Of a stretch of 64,000 bases of DNA, positions 25,330 to 38,600 are shown piece by piece. The stretch lies in assembly GCF_014805625.2 (NCBI RefSeq), contig NW_023998453.1, positions 525,259 to 589,258 on the forward strand, given 5' to 3'. Numbering within the stretch: position 1 is the first letter of the stretch; each line of letters starts with the position of its first letter. Made by a program: the position numbers and the translations under genes. The notes under the pieces were generated by a model that did no database searches, was not told where the DNA came from, and worked only from the letters and a program-made list of their open reading frames with translations. This DNA comes from Glossina fuscipes (Eukaryota; Arthropoda; Insecta; Diptera; Glossinidae).

Positions 25330-26186
25330 TGCAATCATATGATCTTCTCTTGCAGAAAGCAGATATATGTAAGTACCGTATATATGAATACATTACTTTT
25401 TCTTTTCCTCATATGATGAGATCTCCATCCCTGAAGTCACTGTGTAATACGCAGACGGGCAGAAAGAAGTACGCGGAAGAGAAGTAGGTAGGTACGTGGC
25501 TATAGCCCACATGAACATTATGACACAAATTGATAGATTTCTTCAAAACTCGGCATGCGCAAGACATTGATAGTTGTAGGGGCAATCAATTAATATGCAA
25601 TTTATTTACGCATTTTCGTTATTAACCCGTTCACGCGATCGATACCGTTTGTGCAGTTAATTCCACTTGAACAGTAAGAGTTTCCATAAAAGAAGAAGAA
25701 GAAATACATTTCATAGATTTACATATGTATACGTGACGTGGTATGTCGCATCATCAGTCCATTGAAACGAAAGTAACGTATGGTATTTACTTTCGGATTG
25801 GAATTTTATTGTATTGCTTTCGTATATTCCGTTAAGAACTTTTCTTTGTCCTTCAATGGTGCACTTTTGTTACCAATCGAGAACTGCTCATTTCTTATCC
25901 AAAATCCTAGTAATAACATCTTTAAGATTTCTGTTCATATTATTAAACCTTTTTTTTAATTGCATAAATTCACTTGGCGGTTAGTACTGTTGCGAAGACC
26001 ATACATTTCGCCAGTAACGAAATTCTCGAAAAGTAAAAAACACGGAGGGAATTACACAAGATAGTGGAAAGTCGCTTCCATGGAATAGAAATTGTAAAAG
26101 GTAACCTCTACAAAGCTGACACAACGTTTTCACATGTGGCAGCACCGTTCAAAACTAATCATCGCAATCAAATGCGAGCTACTCCT

Positions 26187-26240
26187 TGCAGTAAAAAGCT
26201 GAAAGCTTTAAAAGCTGAAAGCTTTCAGCTTTTTACTGCA
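26187..26240. repeat. Perfect inverted repeat, 22-bp arms with 10-base loop
   Basis: Left arm 26187-26208 (TGCAGTAAAAAGCTGAAAGC and two further bases) is the exact reverse complement of 26219-26240, with loop 26209-26218. Beyond three unpaired bases, GCTACT on the left pairs again with AGTAGC on the right, so the stem extends to about 31 bp. It could be a young foldback/MITE remnant or a hairpin RNA; nothing nearby decides. Confidence 0.85.
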
Positions 26241-28455
26241 TTTAGTAGCCTTTTTACTTTGACAGTGAAATAGGTGCGCTCTCTTTAAAGTTGTGAAAAG
26301 TAATGCCCGAGGCCTTGGAGGCCCGATACATGTCAGAAGAAATGTTATGTACGACATGTTTGCATGTAAAAATTTGTTAGAAACTGCTATGCTATCGTGT
26401 GCCGTAGACAATATGCCACTCGTGGCACCTAGATCATCATATCTTGCTTGTGAACTGAACTGTCTATATCATTCACCCGCAGCCGCAATCGTGTTTAGAA
26501 TCTTTGCGGAGAACTTAATCGTCAGATTTCCTATAGCGAATTGTGAAAAATATTCAAGAAGTATGGTATATATATATTTCAGTAAAGAGGGACCTGCAAT
26601 AATTAATTTAATCCAAGCCTGCAAAAACCGAAGCTGTCCTTAAAAGCAATGGTTGCTATACCGGCTATTGACTGTTTCAATTGATTCAACTTTTTACCTA
26701 TTTTACTATCTACTTGAGAACATGTGGTATTTTTGAAGTGAACTTCTTTCAAGTTTTGATTTATGCTTAACGTAACTCTAAACTCTGTGGCAATGTTTTT
26801 ACCTTATCAATAAATGATAAGTGTAACATCCAGTAGGACGATAAGAGTAAATAATATCCTCCCATCTACGTACGCTTATTTTGCCGTCCCCATATGTATA
26901 CGTGAATTTTGTATAAAAAGAATTGATGATTGATAAGCACGCCCACAAGTGCATTCAAAGAGTATTTCCACGTACATGTATGTGCTGTGTTAGAAAGATT
27001 TCATGTTAGATTAGATTGCGAAAAGAAGAGTAAACCTGTACATAGGCGAACAAATTTAAAAAAAAAAACTCGAATAAAAAAGTCCTCATTAAAAATAGCT
27101 GTCATGGAACTGAATTATTTATATATGAGAGTATACGGAGAAACCAAGAAATTCAAATAAGTTTTCAAGGTTGGTGGTGCTCAGTTCATCGTGGCTGTAT
27201 AATCTGATAGATATTATTATTTTTATTTTATTGCATGTAGCTGCTGTTTTAAGCGCAGAATAAGGCGTGGCATAAAGAGAAATAAAAGTCATACCAATTT
27301 TAAAAAGACAAATGAATTGACGGATAAATGTGTTAGAACGCGACCCAACGGACATGCGTACCTGGCTATAACGGATATACAACAACAAACGATTAATAGA
27401 CAAATATGGCTTTTGCTAATATTTAGCAATTTAAAATTAATTTAAATTTTTATGCATACCATATAACTTAACCTATAATGTAAAACCTAAACAGTTTCGT
27501 AGTATTTGGTATCAAAATGGCTTAGAACTTATTCATACTTTCAATTAATATACGAAAATAGTGAGTATGTTTCAAAGTAGTATTCAGTGCATGATCACGC
27601 GATAGTCTAGCCATACGTCCACACGTCATACGTAGAAGAAAAAATTGAAAGCGAGCATGTGGGAAGATCGTCTGCAAAGTCATGGATCATAGACCATGCA
27701 AGGTCTATAATCGACGGTAGTTTTATAGCGTTGAAGTTGTTGTTGCATTGAAATCAATTAGTACATGTACAATTAGAAAAAAAATTCTTAGTGTCATTAC
27801 TATTTTCTTGTATTGTGTTCAACTTAAATCGCTAAAGCTTTTATGTGTTTCCACTCTTTAAGGATTTTCTGTATGATAGCTTTTTAATTTTTATTCTTTA
27901 TATGCTTACGTATCTGTCTGGCAGCCTCAATGTTCCGAATACTCCCCTTTTTGACGTTCTCTTTTTTGTTTCTTTGTACTTCTTTCTCTACGCGCATATG
28001 GTTATCTCTATAGTTCGCGTGGAATAGTAATTAAAATTTAACGGCAAGTGTGTTTGCTTTTGTTTATTTTGGTTATTTATCTGGCTGAGGTGTCTTAGGG
28101 GTCGCCACATTTACCATGTAAGAAAATTCAACAACAACAACATGCGCAAAGTACATAAATTTCCTTGTTTTGTTTTCTATCTATTATTCTGTCAACAAAT
28201 CAAGCTAAAATGCTTCGATTAAATTGGGTAGTTGCATAGAAGAGTTATTAACAATAAGATATGGCATATGGGTGCGACGTAGTTCTGGTTCATTCTTACT
28301 TATGGAAAACGAAGAGATACAATAGTTTGTGTTCGATGTATTGATAAACTTTTTTTATAAGTTTGCGCGTTAATCTCTCTGTTATCGAAGATTATTATGA
28401 AAATTGCAATTATTCCTCACGATAACGAACTGTACAAATAATTTATAGAGGGATA

Positions 28456-29632
<1,177 letters not shown>

Positions 29633-29704
29633 TTTTAGATATTTTATTCAGCCCTAATTTTATTTAACTGTTTTCATGGTGGGCCTTTTTAATTGTCTTT
29701 ACGA

Positions 29705-29710
29705 AATAAA
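29705..29710 (+). terminator. Poly(A) signal AATAAA for Galt
   Basis: AATAAA lies 73 bases after the Galt stop codon, before the assembly gap. It is the first canonical signal in the 3' flank. Confidence 0.6.
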
Positions 29711-29755
29711 TTTTTAGATAAATTGGAAAAGAATTTTGTAAATCCGCCGGAAAAA

Positions 29756-29765
29756 NNNNNNNNNN
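29756..29765. other. Assembly gap (10 N)
   Basis: Exactly ten N separate the Galt 3' flank from the following DNA. The true gap length is unknown, so the distance between Galt and COMMD5, and even the adjacency of the two sides, depends on scaffolding. Confidence 1.
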
Positions 29766-29849
29766 CGCAGCAGTGTTTTATATATTGTAACAATTTTTTT
29801 TTCTCAATATTTCTCAGCTCAGATTCGTACACTGAATTGTGAATTTACA

Positions 29850-29981
29850 ATGGCGTCGATTTTATTTACAATTTTTAGAAGACCTATATTGACAGAGAAA
29901 TTATTTAGAGGAACTTTCTTACATACTATAGAGTTCGTGCATTTGACTATATTTCAGCCGATTGACCTCTCATACTTTTAA
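29850..29981 (+). other. Possible 43-codon small ORF, doubtful
   Basis: An ATGG start opens a 43-residue frame beginning MASILFTIFRRPILTEKLF, basic and hydrophobic like a mitochondrial presequence, ending in TAA. It may be chance, or a first exon of a gene disrupted by the nearby gap. No family is recognised. It overlaps a TTTATT that would be the minus-strand poly(A) signal of COMMD5. Confidence 0.15.
29861..29866 (-). terminator. Candidate poly(A) signal for COMMD5
   Basis: AATAAA on the minus strand, about 420 bases after the COMMD5 stop codon. No closer canonical signal was noticed. Confidence 0.35.
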
Positions 29982-29998
29982 ATGAGTCCTTACTTCCA

Positions 29999-30243
29999 AT
30001 GTCACGATTCAACTGTTCTTCTCTCTTCGACCATCACGACTTAAATCTGCTTATAAATACTTCGAAAACCAATAACAGGTCTAATTTTGAAAGTTTTATT
30101 AATTCTTTTGTCCGACTACCAACTGCAGAAAGAGACTTAACGGCACCGCCAGTTGCTACCTTTCTATTTACTTTCAATATTTTACGACTTTCGTTCTCAA
30201 CATAATGACCGCAAAATTCATTGTAAAGAACAAAAGAAATAAG
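29999..30243. other. Segment open on both strands between Galt and COMMD5, function unknown
   Basis: Plus strand: ATG at 29999 opens 68 codons to 30205. Minus strand: 69 codons are open from 30243 to 30037 without a start codon, containing VATGGAVKSLSAVGSRTKEL and then IKLSKLDLLLVFEVF. The last part loosely resembles the end of bacterial STAS (anti-sigma antagonist) domains (GG..L..V..R..ELL.LT.LD..FE.F), but the diagnostic DSSG part is absent, so chance cannot be excluded. It sits where the COMMD5 3' UTR would be and 230 bases from an assembly gap. Confidence 0.2.
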
Positions 30244-30286
30244 TCATCTGGTAGGTAAAGTCTTGAAAGTTAAAAATGAGAAATGG

Positions 30287-31143
30287 TTAGAATTTTTTCA
30301 TAACAGGACGCTGCTCCAAAGATTGCATTTCGCTTAGTAAATTTGCTAACTTGTAGCGTAAATGATGAAACATGGCCAAGGGTAGCTCTAAAGTACGATA
30401 TCGACCGTCCGGCAAATGAAAATGTAAAATTATAGTTATGGCGGCATTGTCACGAGGTAATCTAAGAAATAATTATTAATAATTCATATTTTTAATGCAA
30501 TTTATGTACTTACTCTTGACTTAATGATATATTTATACGCCATTGCATATGTTTGGGATAATTTCTCACGCTTTTAGCTTCTATAAAATTTTTAGTCAAC
30601 GAAACACGATGATTATGCAAAACCTTCACTAAGTCTTCTACGCATTCATAATTTAAACTGTTTGTTTTTGTAAGTAAGCAAGCAATATGAGATAAAATCA
30701 TAGAAAGTGGGAAGAATAAGGACTTACTTTAAATCTTCCTGCAAGCATTCTCTTAGTTCATTTAGTTTAACGGTTCCTACGGGAGTTCTTAAATATATTT
30801 GCATTATTTGTAATATTGCAGCAAATAGTTCACAAAAATTTTCAGGAATAACATGTCCAGAGTGTGGCAGCTTATTTAATGCTAATTCCAAGATTTCCGG
30901 CGAACATTTATTAGTTTCTATATAGTGTACAGATGCTTGTATCAGTGCTCGCATCACCGGTTTTGTTAGTTGGGGAAAATACTTTACATAAGGTTTTAGA
31001 TTTTTCACCACAGTGTAACAAAAATTTGTGGACATTTTAAAAAAATAATATTTCTCTGGGTTATTCACACATTTTCTGTTTACTAAACATTTATGATTCC
31101 AAAAGTTATCGATAAATAACTGATGTTTAAACGGTATTGCCAT
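30287..31143 (-). CDS. Commd5: COMM domain-containing protein 5, complete
   Basis: COMMD proteins assemble into the hetero-decameric COMMD ring of the Commander complex, which recycles membrane cargo from endosomes. Three exons on the minus strand join in frame: 31143-30728 (donor AA|GTAAGT), 30657-30514 (after AACAG, donor GA|GTAAGT) and 30461-30287 (after CTTAG). They give 244 residues; the human protein has about 224. The N-terminal two thirds is the helical HN part (FPQLTKPVMRALIQ, LNKLPHSGHVIPENF). The C-terminal COMM domain starts at Trp178 in MQWRINISLS and continues GRYRTLELPLAMFHHLRYKL, ending LLSEMQSLEQR. That end closely follows human COMMD5 (YRFEVPTAKFQELRYSV, EMADLEKR) rather than COMMD2 or COMMD10, which is the reason for number 5. 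It starts at an ATGG with AATAA before it and is convergent with Galt. Confidence 0.88.
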
Positions 31144-32378
31144 TTATTGTAATCAATAACATTATGCTTTACTCAATACAACAGAGCTGCTTTCGAAAAT
31201 AATGAAAAAAAATTCTTCATTCCTTATTTAGTTGAGTTCGGATAGAGTTACTTTATCCAACTAGCTTAGGAAAACTCTTACAGAGATGCCTACACAGAAA
31301 CCATTGACTTAGTGTTAGAATTTTCCATTATTATAATTTGCGCCCTGAGTTCAAAGGTTAGAAAAGTTGGTCTTAAGGCTGGCCGGTCATGCCCATCATT
31401 CATGTATTAAAGTATTTATAAGTTAGAAGACATTCGCAAACATTCGCCTTCAAGGAGTGCTGGACCTTTTTCCTTAAAGCCGCACTGATTACAGCTTCGG
31501 ACGTAATGATTAAATGGCACATGGATAGGCTTCTTGTAATTGTATATATAAAATTGCTGCCTGTTTATTCCTGCTTTTACTATTGTCATTGTTATTATAA
31601 ACCATTTATCCGAAAAATGTAAATTCTTGAACGTGAGTAAGATGAAGACAAGATGATCAGCAATGGTTGTTTAAAATTCAATTGATTAGTGTAATTCAAA
31701 TGTAAAAAATTTTTACAACTAACTGGCGCACATTCGATTGAAAAACGCTGCTGAGGAAAACGAATAAATTGTAAATATCCAGTCAATTATTCCACGTATA
31801 TAACCTTATATCGATTGAAGTAAGTTTTGTTCAACTTAACTATCAGATTTGATTATTCATGTTGATCGTGAATATATATAAGTTTTTTTTTTTCAAGTTT
31901 TAGAAGTATTTGAAAAAGTATCATGAAAGTTTTGTAAGGAAATTAAAGTGTTACGCAAGAAAGTACTAAAAACATTTTACATCTATTGTAGTGACTTGAG
32001 CGCCACATGCCTCGTTTGTTTGTTTGCTTTTAGTTCGTAAGCTTAACTCATGCTACTTCCTTTATTAAACGGTTACGATTTTCAACTGCCACTGCAACTA
32101 TATCAGTTACTTGTGAAACGTCGGTTGTGCTACAACTTGGGCTTTCTAAATTAAACGCATTCGCATTCGCATCCGTATTCATTTCGTCGATACGGTTAGT
32201 TCTTATTTGCAATATAGAGAAAAAAAAAAAAAAAAAAAAACATAAATAAATGAAATAAAATTAAGAGAAATAATATTAACAGTGGCCATAAATTAATATA
32301 AGAAATTTGTAATAATTTGTAAAATTTTTACTCTTGAAGGGTGTGCGTGTGCGTGTACGTGTACGTGTGCATGCATGA

Positions 32379-32396
32379 TGACGTTACATGACGTAA
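32379..32396 (+). promoter_or_regulatory. Paired CRE-like sites TGACGT
   Basis: TGACGTTACATGACGTAA holds two TGACGT half-site-extended motifs ten bases apart, one helical turn. This is the core recognised by CREB/ATF-type bZIP factors. No link to a gene is shown; COMMD5 and Fas1 start 1.2 kb and 3.1 kb away. Confidence 0.25.
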
Positions 32397-32820
32397 AATT
32401 GAATGAATAGATAAGGGTTCTCCTAAATATAGATTTTTCACACTTTCTGATTTGTATCGTATTGCTTCAGGTTGTTATTTATGCAGCGATTGCAACAAAT
32501 GCAGTTCAAATTTTAAAAAGTATTGATTGCATATGCTCTGTTGGTGTTCCATTACTATTACTGCTATTATTACTCTTATTTTTTTATTTTTGACTATTAC
32601 TACTTTTTTTTTTTCTTTATAATTTAATTTCAGTCCAAAAATTGCATAACTCTTGCTTTCAGTGTTTAAAGACACGCTGGTGCAATGATTTGTAATTGAG
32701 TGTATGTCCAAATTTATTTCATGTAACTTAAGCTGCAATTGAATCATGCAAAAATGAAGTAAAAGATAGAGTATACAAACTATAAAATCAATAATAATGC
32801 ATTATATCTTTTGAATAACA

Positions 32821-32821
<1 letters not shown>

Positions 32822-32853
<32 letters not shown>
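32822..32853. repeat. A32 tract
   Basis: An uninterrupted run of 32 A in intergenic DNA. No adjoining element body is recognised. Confidence 0.85.
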
Positions 32854-32855
<2 letters not shown>

Positions 32856-34424
32856 AAAATAAAAGAATAAAAAAAAACTGTATAAATGTTTTTTTCTTTA
32901 ATTTGCTGTAGTTGTGATTGTGTGCGTGTGTTGTAAAGGTGATATAACGGTCTTAAAAATACATATACAATTTGAAAGAGAAAAGTTCTTTAAATATAAC
33001 GTAATAAAAGTGAGTTCTTTGAGGCATGCATTGGTCTTGTGAAAGAATTGACGGTAGCTTGTGCAATTGAAAGAAAGTTAGTGTAAAGGCAACGATAAGA
33101 ATCCTAATAAGAAGCCTCATTAATTCGAAGGGTATCGATCATGTTATGGCTTACAATTTCATTTTTGTTTTTTTTCTTTTTAACAGCATTTCATTAACAA
33201 TGCGAAAAATGTATATACCTGAGAGCGGGTTTTAAATGTCAAGGAATTTATTAGGCTAACTAACTTAAATTCATATATTGCATAATTCTGAACGGATAAG
33301 CCAACAAAGCTGTCCTATCTTCGCATAAGCGTAACACGTAGTGCATTGCTTACATAAAAAAAGTATTAAGACTTTAGAGGCCAAGTTGAAGATTCTATAC
33401 ATTCATCATTTTATTCTGTGATTCGATAATCGGATAATCTTGCCGCTATACATACTTCCTTTTTTTACGATTGAAGAAACACAATTAGTTTCGAAAGCAA
33501 TCGGTGGCATTTTCAATGCGAGTTTGTACGTAATATTTGTAATTTGAGCTGTGTTAAGTTTTCTCAATATCCAATGTATGGTGGAAGGAAAGAAGTCAAA
33601 TGGTTTTTCGTTTTTTAAAAAATTTAACAAAATTCAGAAATACTTATAGAGAGTGATCCGTAAAATGAGACGTGATGAAGGGACGCACGTAAAGTTTTTA
33701 AAACCTTTAAGATCTACTTCCAAACGTTTGATTTCTAGTATTGTTTGTTTTTCTTTTTCTCGATCGTAGTTTCTTTTGTGATGCACGTCTTCCTTCGAAT
33801 TTAGAAAGGAAGTAAAGAAAGAAAGACATTTAAAGGTTGAGTTTATGTTCTGACCAACTCTCTTCAATTTTCGACATTATTTTTTAATATTTTGTGTTCT
33901 GGGAGGTTTCAAAACTGCCCACCTGCTGATTTTGCTCCATTCCTCATCTTAAATAATATGTTGCCAAGAATCGATCGTTGAGTTTGAAAATATTTATTTT
34001 TATGTTATTATTCTTTTATTCAATTAATGTTAGAAAAGTATAGCTTAGCTTCTTGGGGAATTGGGGAAGCGTACGATATTAGAGAATGATAAAACAAGAG
34101 AGTAATAAAATAATGGAAAAATGGAATAAAAGAGTTTCGGAATGAAAACCGACCCAATCGGACGTAAGAACCATACAACAATGGTTAAATTGATATAGAT
34201 AGATCAAATTAGGGAAATTAGTCAGTGAAACATTTTCAATTTTAATCGCTATTTTGGATATGAAATTTCAGATTTCTAATTCATTTTTGTCAATCGTAAA
34301 AGTCGAAAAAGCGCAGACAGGTGGAAATGGCGATTCAAAATTCTACATCCAGTACCAATGACTAAATGAGAAATTGAAAAACCTACTTGAAAAATGGTCT
34401 ATCGTCCATTAGTACATCCTGCAC

Positions 34425-34560
34425 TATATGTGGTCCGAGGGTTTATTAAGTTAAGTAAGGATGTATGCAACACTCAGAAGGACTTGAGATTGATTCCACC
34501 ATTAGACTGATACATTCTGTTCGTTCGTCGGTCTGTCTGTCTTATTTTCTTTTGTTCAAC
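34425..34560 (+). repeat. Dispersed fly intergenic repeat (plus copy)
   Basis: It contains TGTGGTCCGAGGGTTTATTA, then GTATGCAACACTCAGAAGGA and a later GTTCGTCGGTCTGTCTGTCT, in the same block order as the other copies. The first block is shared with the copy at 44.9 kb (GTGGTCCGGGGGTATATTAA). Confidence 0.55.
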
Positions 34561-35488
34561 GTACAGAGAGCAAATTTCTGAGATATTTTGAAGGAATTTG
34601 ATATATTGTGAAGGACAAATCCTATTGAAAATCGTTTGAATTGGATCCATTTTCGCAGAGTGGAATATCGTTATTTAAAATGAAGAGGGTCACTTCTGGA
34701 CATGTTAAGATATTTCATGAGGCCATTCGCATTATTCTGTTGGATATTTCGGATAGTATATAAGCTTTGAATCTTATTTCATTATTCTTATGTAAGAATT
34801 ACTAGCAAGAAAAGTGTGCCAAAGTTATCTTGTAGGCGCTGTTAAATTTTTTGCATTAAAAGTGTTCTCTTTTCCCAAAACTTAAACTAATGGATTTGAG
34901 TCTGCTAACGATATAGAAAATAAATTCGTGAACTATATCCTTTTAATAGTTAACTTTCTGACCATTCCTGTCAGTTGTTTAAAATTTGGTTTTTTTTTTT
35001 TTTAATATTTCTATACTAGATGAAGAGTGCCTAAGAAGCTTTAAGCCGTTTTCAGTCTTTGCATTTGATTCATTTAAGTAACATGCAATATTTGTACGAA
35101 CTGTAGCTCGCATGCAACACATAAATTTTAATTTCATTTAACTACTTGCACTGCAAGTCCACTAAGCTATAAGATTTTATTCTTTTATAAGTCGATCAAC
35201 GCGATCTTCTCTGTGATAATAATTTATTTTTTATCTTTTTAATTTTAGACGTTTAAAGACTTGAAAGCAAACTTTTATTAGAAACTACTTGAAATAATAA
35301 ATAAATAAATAAATAAACAGATAAATAAATAAACAAAAAAAAAAAAAAAAAAAAACATAACAAATATTTAAAGAATACCGTGCGGGCGTCCGGGCATTGC
35401 ACATATATTTAAAAAACTGTCGGTTTTCGGTTTGGATTAAATAAATTAAAAGTGAAACGTGTGTAACGGAGAGCGTTCAACGTGCAAA

Positions 35489-35623
35489 ATGTGCATACGC
35501 AGCAGTAGCGGTGATTGGGGTGTGTTTGTGCAAACATTGATTATCTCATGCTTTATAGCATTGATACAATTTACATCAGCTTCTTTGCTGGATAAACTGC
35601 AAAACAATTATTTGGTATCAGAC
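35489..35623 (+). CDS. Fas1: Fas1 coding exon 1 (signal peptide)
   Basis: It encodes 45 residues from MCIRSSSGDWGVFVQ to NNYLVSD, with donor GAC|GTAAGT in phase 0. The frame is open upstream from 35459 but without an ATG, so 35489 is chosen. The hydrophobic core is followed by small residues TSAS, a plausible signal peptidase site. Confidence 0.85.
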
Positions 35624-38600
35624 GTAAGTGTGCCCTTTCAAGAATTTCACATTTTCTTGTTATTGTTTACAATTATTTAGCAACCACTTGTTGTTCCTTT
35701 CATCATTTACAAAAGTGGAAATGTAAATCTTTAAGTAAAAATATAAAGTATAATGAGACATCGTAGAGTGGTTGATGACGTAACTAGCATTTGTAGTCAG
35801 CACCGAAGAATGAAGGTGTATACAATATGTTAAACGATTTGTAACATACAGAAGGAAGCTTCATTGCCCCTGTTAAATATATATGTATGTATGTATGTAT
35901 ATATGTTCTTAATAAGTATGGAAATCTGAATCGATCTGAGCATCTCCGTCCGTCCTTCTGGGTAATGACAATTAATTTACAATATTTTCCTTTAAGATAT
36001 CGAGTTGAAATCTGCTTTGCTGTACGCTGGTTGGTATTGAAATTGAATTAAATCGGTCAAAGGAGAGACTTGCAATACACCATAAATTGAGGTGACTGAT
36101 ATCACTTCTATTTCCAATAGTGGAGAAAGCTCGGTTTTCGCCTCTTATTTATCAAGTGCAACGCAGTACCTGTAGACAATCTATGATACTATGATATACC
36201 GAACTTTTATTATTTTCTTACTACATGTTCCTTTTAGAATAACAGTGAGGAGTATAACAAATTCCTCTACAACCGAATATAACATTTACACCTTACATAA
36301 CTAATACCGAGTAAGGGTTGATTTTCTCCTTTGGAGCATCACATGTATGTATATATGACATGTCTACTCTTAGTTGAACTAAGAGGACGAATACTCCATA
36401 AATTTCGATTCCTTTCCGCAAGATCATAGTTAGCATGCTTTAGAAGCGCCTTGCGCTATTCTGCAAAGACTGGTCAAAGAAAAGTCACTTTTGCAAGTCA
36501 TTCCTTTTTAGACAGCTCAGCCCGCTGAGCGATCGACCCAGTGGAAAGCAGCAGGTGTTGTGTATCCTCCCGGGCAAGTATTTAAACATGAAAAAAAGAC
36601 TTAAAGGAACTACAAAAAAGAGTTACTAAACTTAAGGTTAAATTAGAATAATCATGCTTCGGGCGTGAAACAGCACTGTTCAAAAAAAAAAATTATATTC
36701 GGATTTTTATCAAAACTGAATGAATATCTTATCTAAATTTTTGCGAGAGAATGTCTACCATAGGCAGATAGCTAAACAGACAGACGCACAGAGGGATGGA
36801 CATGCTTATATCGATTCCGAATATGTTCGTAATTAAGAAGATATGCACGTTATTCAATCCATTTACGGAGCTGTTCCGATATTACATTTTCAGGAAGAAA
36901 TTTCACTTTTAAGATGATTTTAGAAAGCGAACTATAAAGGTCAAGGTTATAATTACCTGTAGGTGGCTAAATTAGTTCGAAATTTCATGTTGAGGTGTAT
37001 ATATATATAACACTTTTATAGGCAACTTTGTACATACATAGCTTATCTAAGCTCTCTGTAGATGCATGTTACAATGCCTCAAAAAAAAACGTCGTCATAC
37101 AATCATGCAACCTGTCTGCTTCAGCCAAAAAGCCAAAAAATTCATTTTTTTTCTCCTTTATTTCCTTTTTCTACTGTTATTGAAGTTGATGTTGTCGCGT
37201 CTGTCTGTGTTTGCCTTGTATTTGAGTTTGAATGCGCATGTTTGCAAAATACGTAAACCACTGCCTATTTGTTTTTTAGATACACTGGCTCCGTCAAGGA
37301 TAAAGTAAACATCAAATTTTTCTCATTGCTGTCGCTTGCAATTTGGCAAGAAGGGAAGCTTAACCACGATGAAGAGAAGAGAAGAAAGCTCTTATATTAT
37401 TGACAGCAGAGCAAATTTAGGTCAACCGCAATCTTCATATGCCGTAGAGATGCCAACTTCACTTTCCAACAAATAAATTGCGTATTTCATAAATAGTATC
37501 ACGGGATATAATAAAAAGTATTAGTTTTGTAAAATCTCTTCTATTACTCATTGATATTTTGGATATTGACGTAAAATAGTCTTTGATTATTATTGTCACT
37601 TTAAAGAAAAGAAAATGATTTTTGGTTTTCTCTTTAGGGATGGAATTACATTTTTTATAAGAAATGAGTAAGGGAGGAGGAAAGAAGTAAGGAGGAGGAA
37701 AGGAGTAAGGCCGAGGAAAGGAGTGAGGAGGAGGAAAGGGGTGAGGAGTTATGAGAGCGAAAATCGCAATCGCATTTATATTCTTGAGATCAATTAGTTT
37801 TTTACTTAGCTTCCTTTCTTCCAAGATTTTACAATTTATGAAAAAGTATTGAGAGCAGTCAGAAATGATTTGAGATAATTCGGTTTCACCAAACGAAACG
37901 AAATCAACAATTCAAGTTTATATAAGCACTTTCTAGAAACGCCTACGATTTTCGCAATTAACATTTTTATACTCATCACCGACGGATGAGGGGTACATTG
38001 ATTTTGACGAAACGTCTGCGGTGCATAGAAGGAAACTTCAGAGAATGTACAAACAATATATGTCTTCTTGGCCAACATCAAATTCTCAATTGTTTTGAGC
38101 ATATACAACTGTCCGGTTGTCCGTCTGCGTAACTTCTATTTTCTGGACGCACAAATGAGGCTGTCGTCTTCGAATTTGCCAGAAATATTGAAGGTTTTTG
38201 TATGCAGGTAGATGTTGAAAATGCGCCAAATCTATCCAACGACACGACTTCAATATTACGTAAACTAAGAACACCTCCTCGCGGTCTTGTACAAAACGAA
38301 TTCCTTTCGCCGAGCCACACTTTTAAGAAGGAATATTATTTGGATGCTATCCGACGTAAAAATAGGCCGAGATAGACTTAAAGGAGAAGGAACTGAATTG
38401 ATCTTACTTTTTCACACAGTAGTAACTTAGCCTTAGGAAAACAAATTTGAGCTCTGTTGATATGAACATCTATTACAAATATAAAATGATTCACACGTTA
38501 CCTTTGACATCATAGCAGCTGGCAGTTGTTTTAGAGCCTTTGAAATGAATTTTTTTTTCTTTTTTAACTTTTTTATTTAGGCAATTCCTGGTAATTTTTA

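Larger units (their letters stand above)
23810..28455. other. Intergenic DNA upstream of Galt, no further gene recognised
   Basis: Apart from the minisatellite and the hairpin, only short unrelated frames are present. The longest (26293-26643, 116 codons, plus strand) overlaps the end of the hairpin neighbourhood and resembles no family I know. The Galt promoter must lie in the last few hundred bases; no clear core element was identified. Confidence 0.5.
31144..35488. other. Intergenic DNA between COMMD5 and Fas1
   Basis: No gene is recognised. The stretch holds an A-tract near 32.22-32.24 kb, (GTGTAC)n-like DNA with CRE-like sites at 32.34-32.40 kb, A32 at 32822-32853, a dispersed repeat near 34.43-34.56 kb and (AAAT)n near 35.30-35.35 kb. 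The Fas1 promoter and 5' UTR must lie in its last part (or further exons upstream); no confident core promoter was found. Confidence 0.5.

Noticed and set aside
37459..37824. 121-codon minus frame with Pro-Phe-Pro repeats
   Set aside because: It is explained by an 18-base purine minisatellite whose length is a multiple of three; no homology or gene structure.
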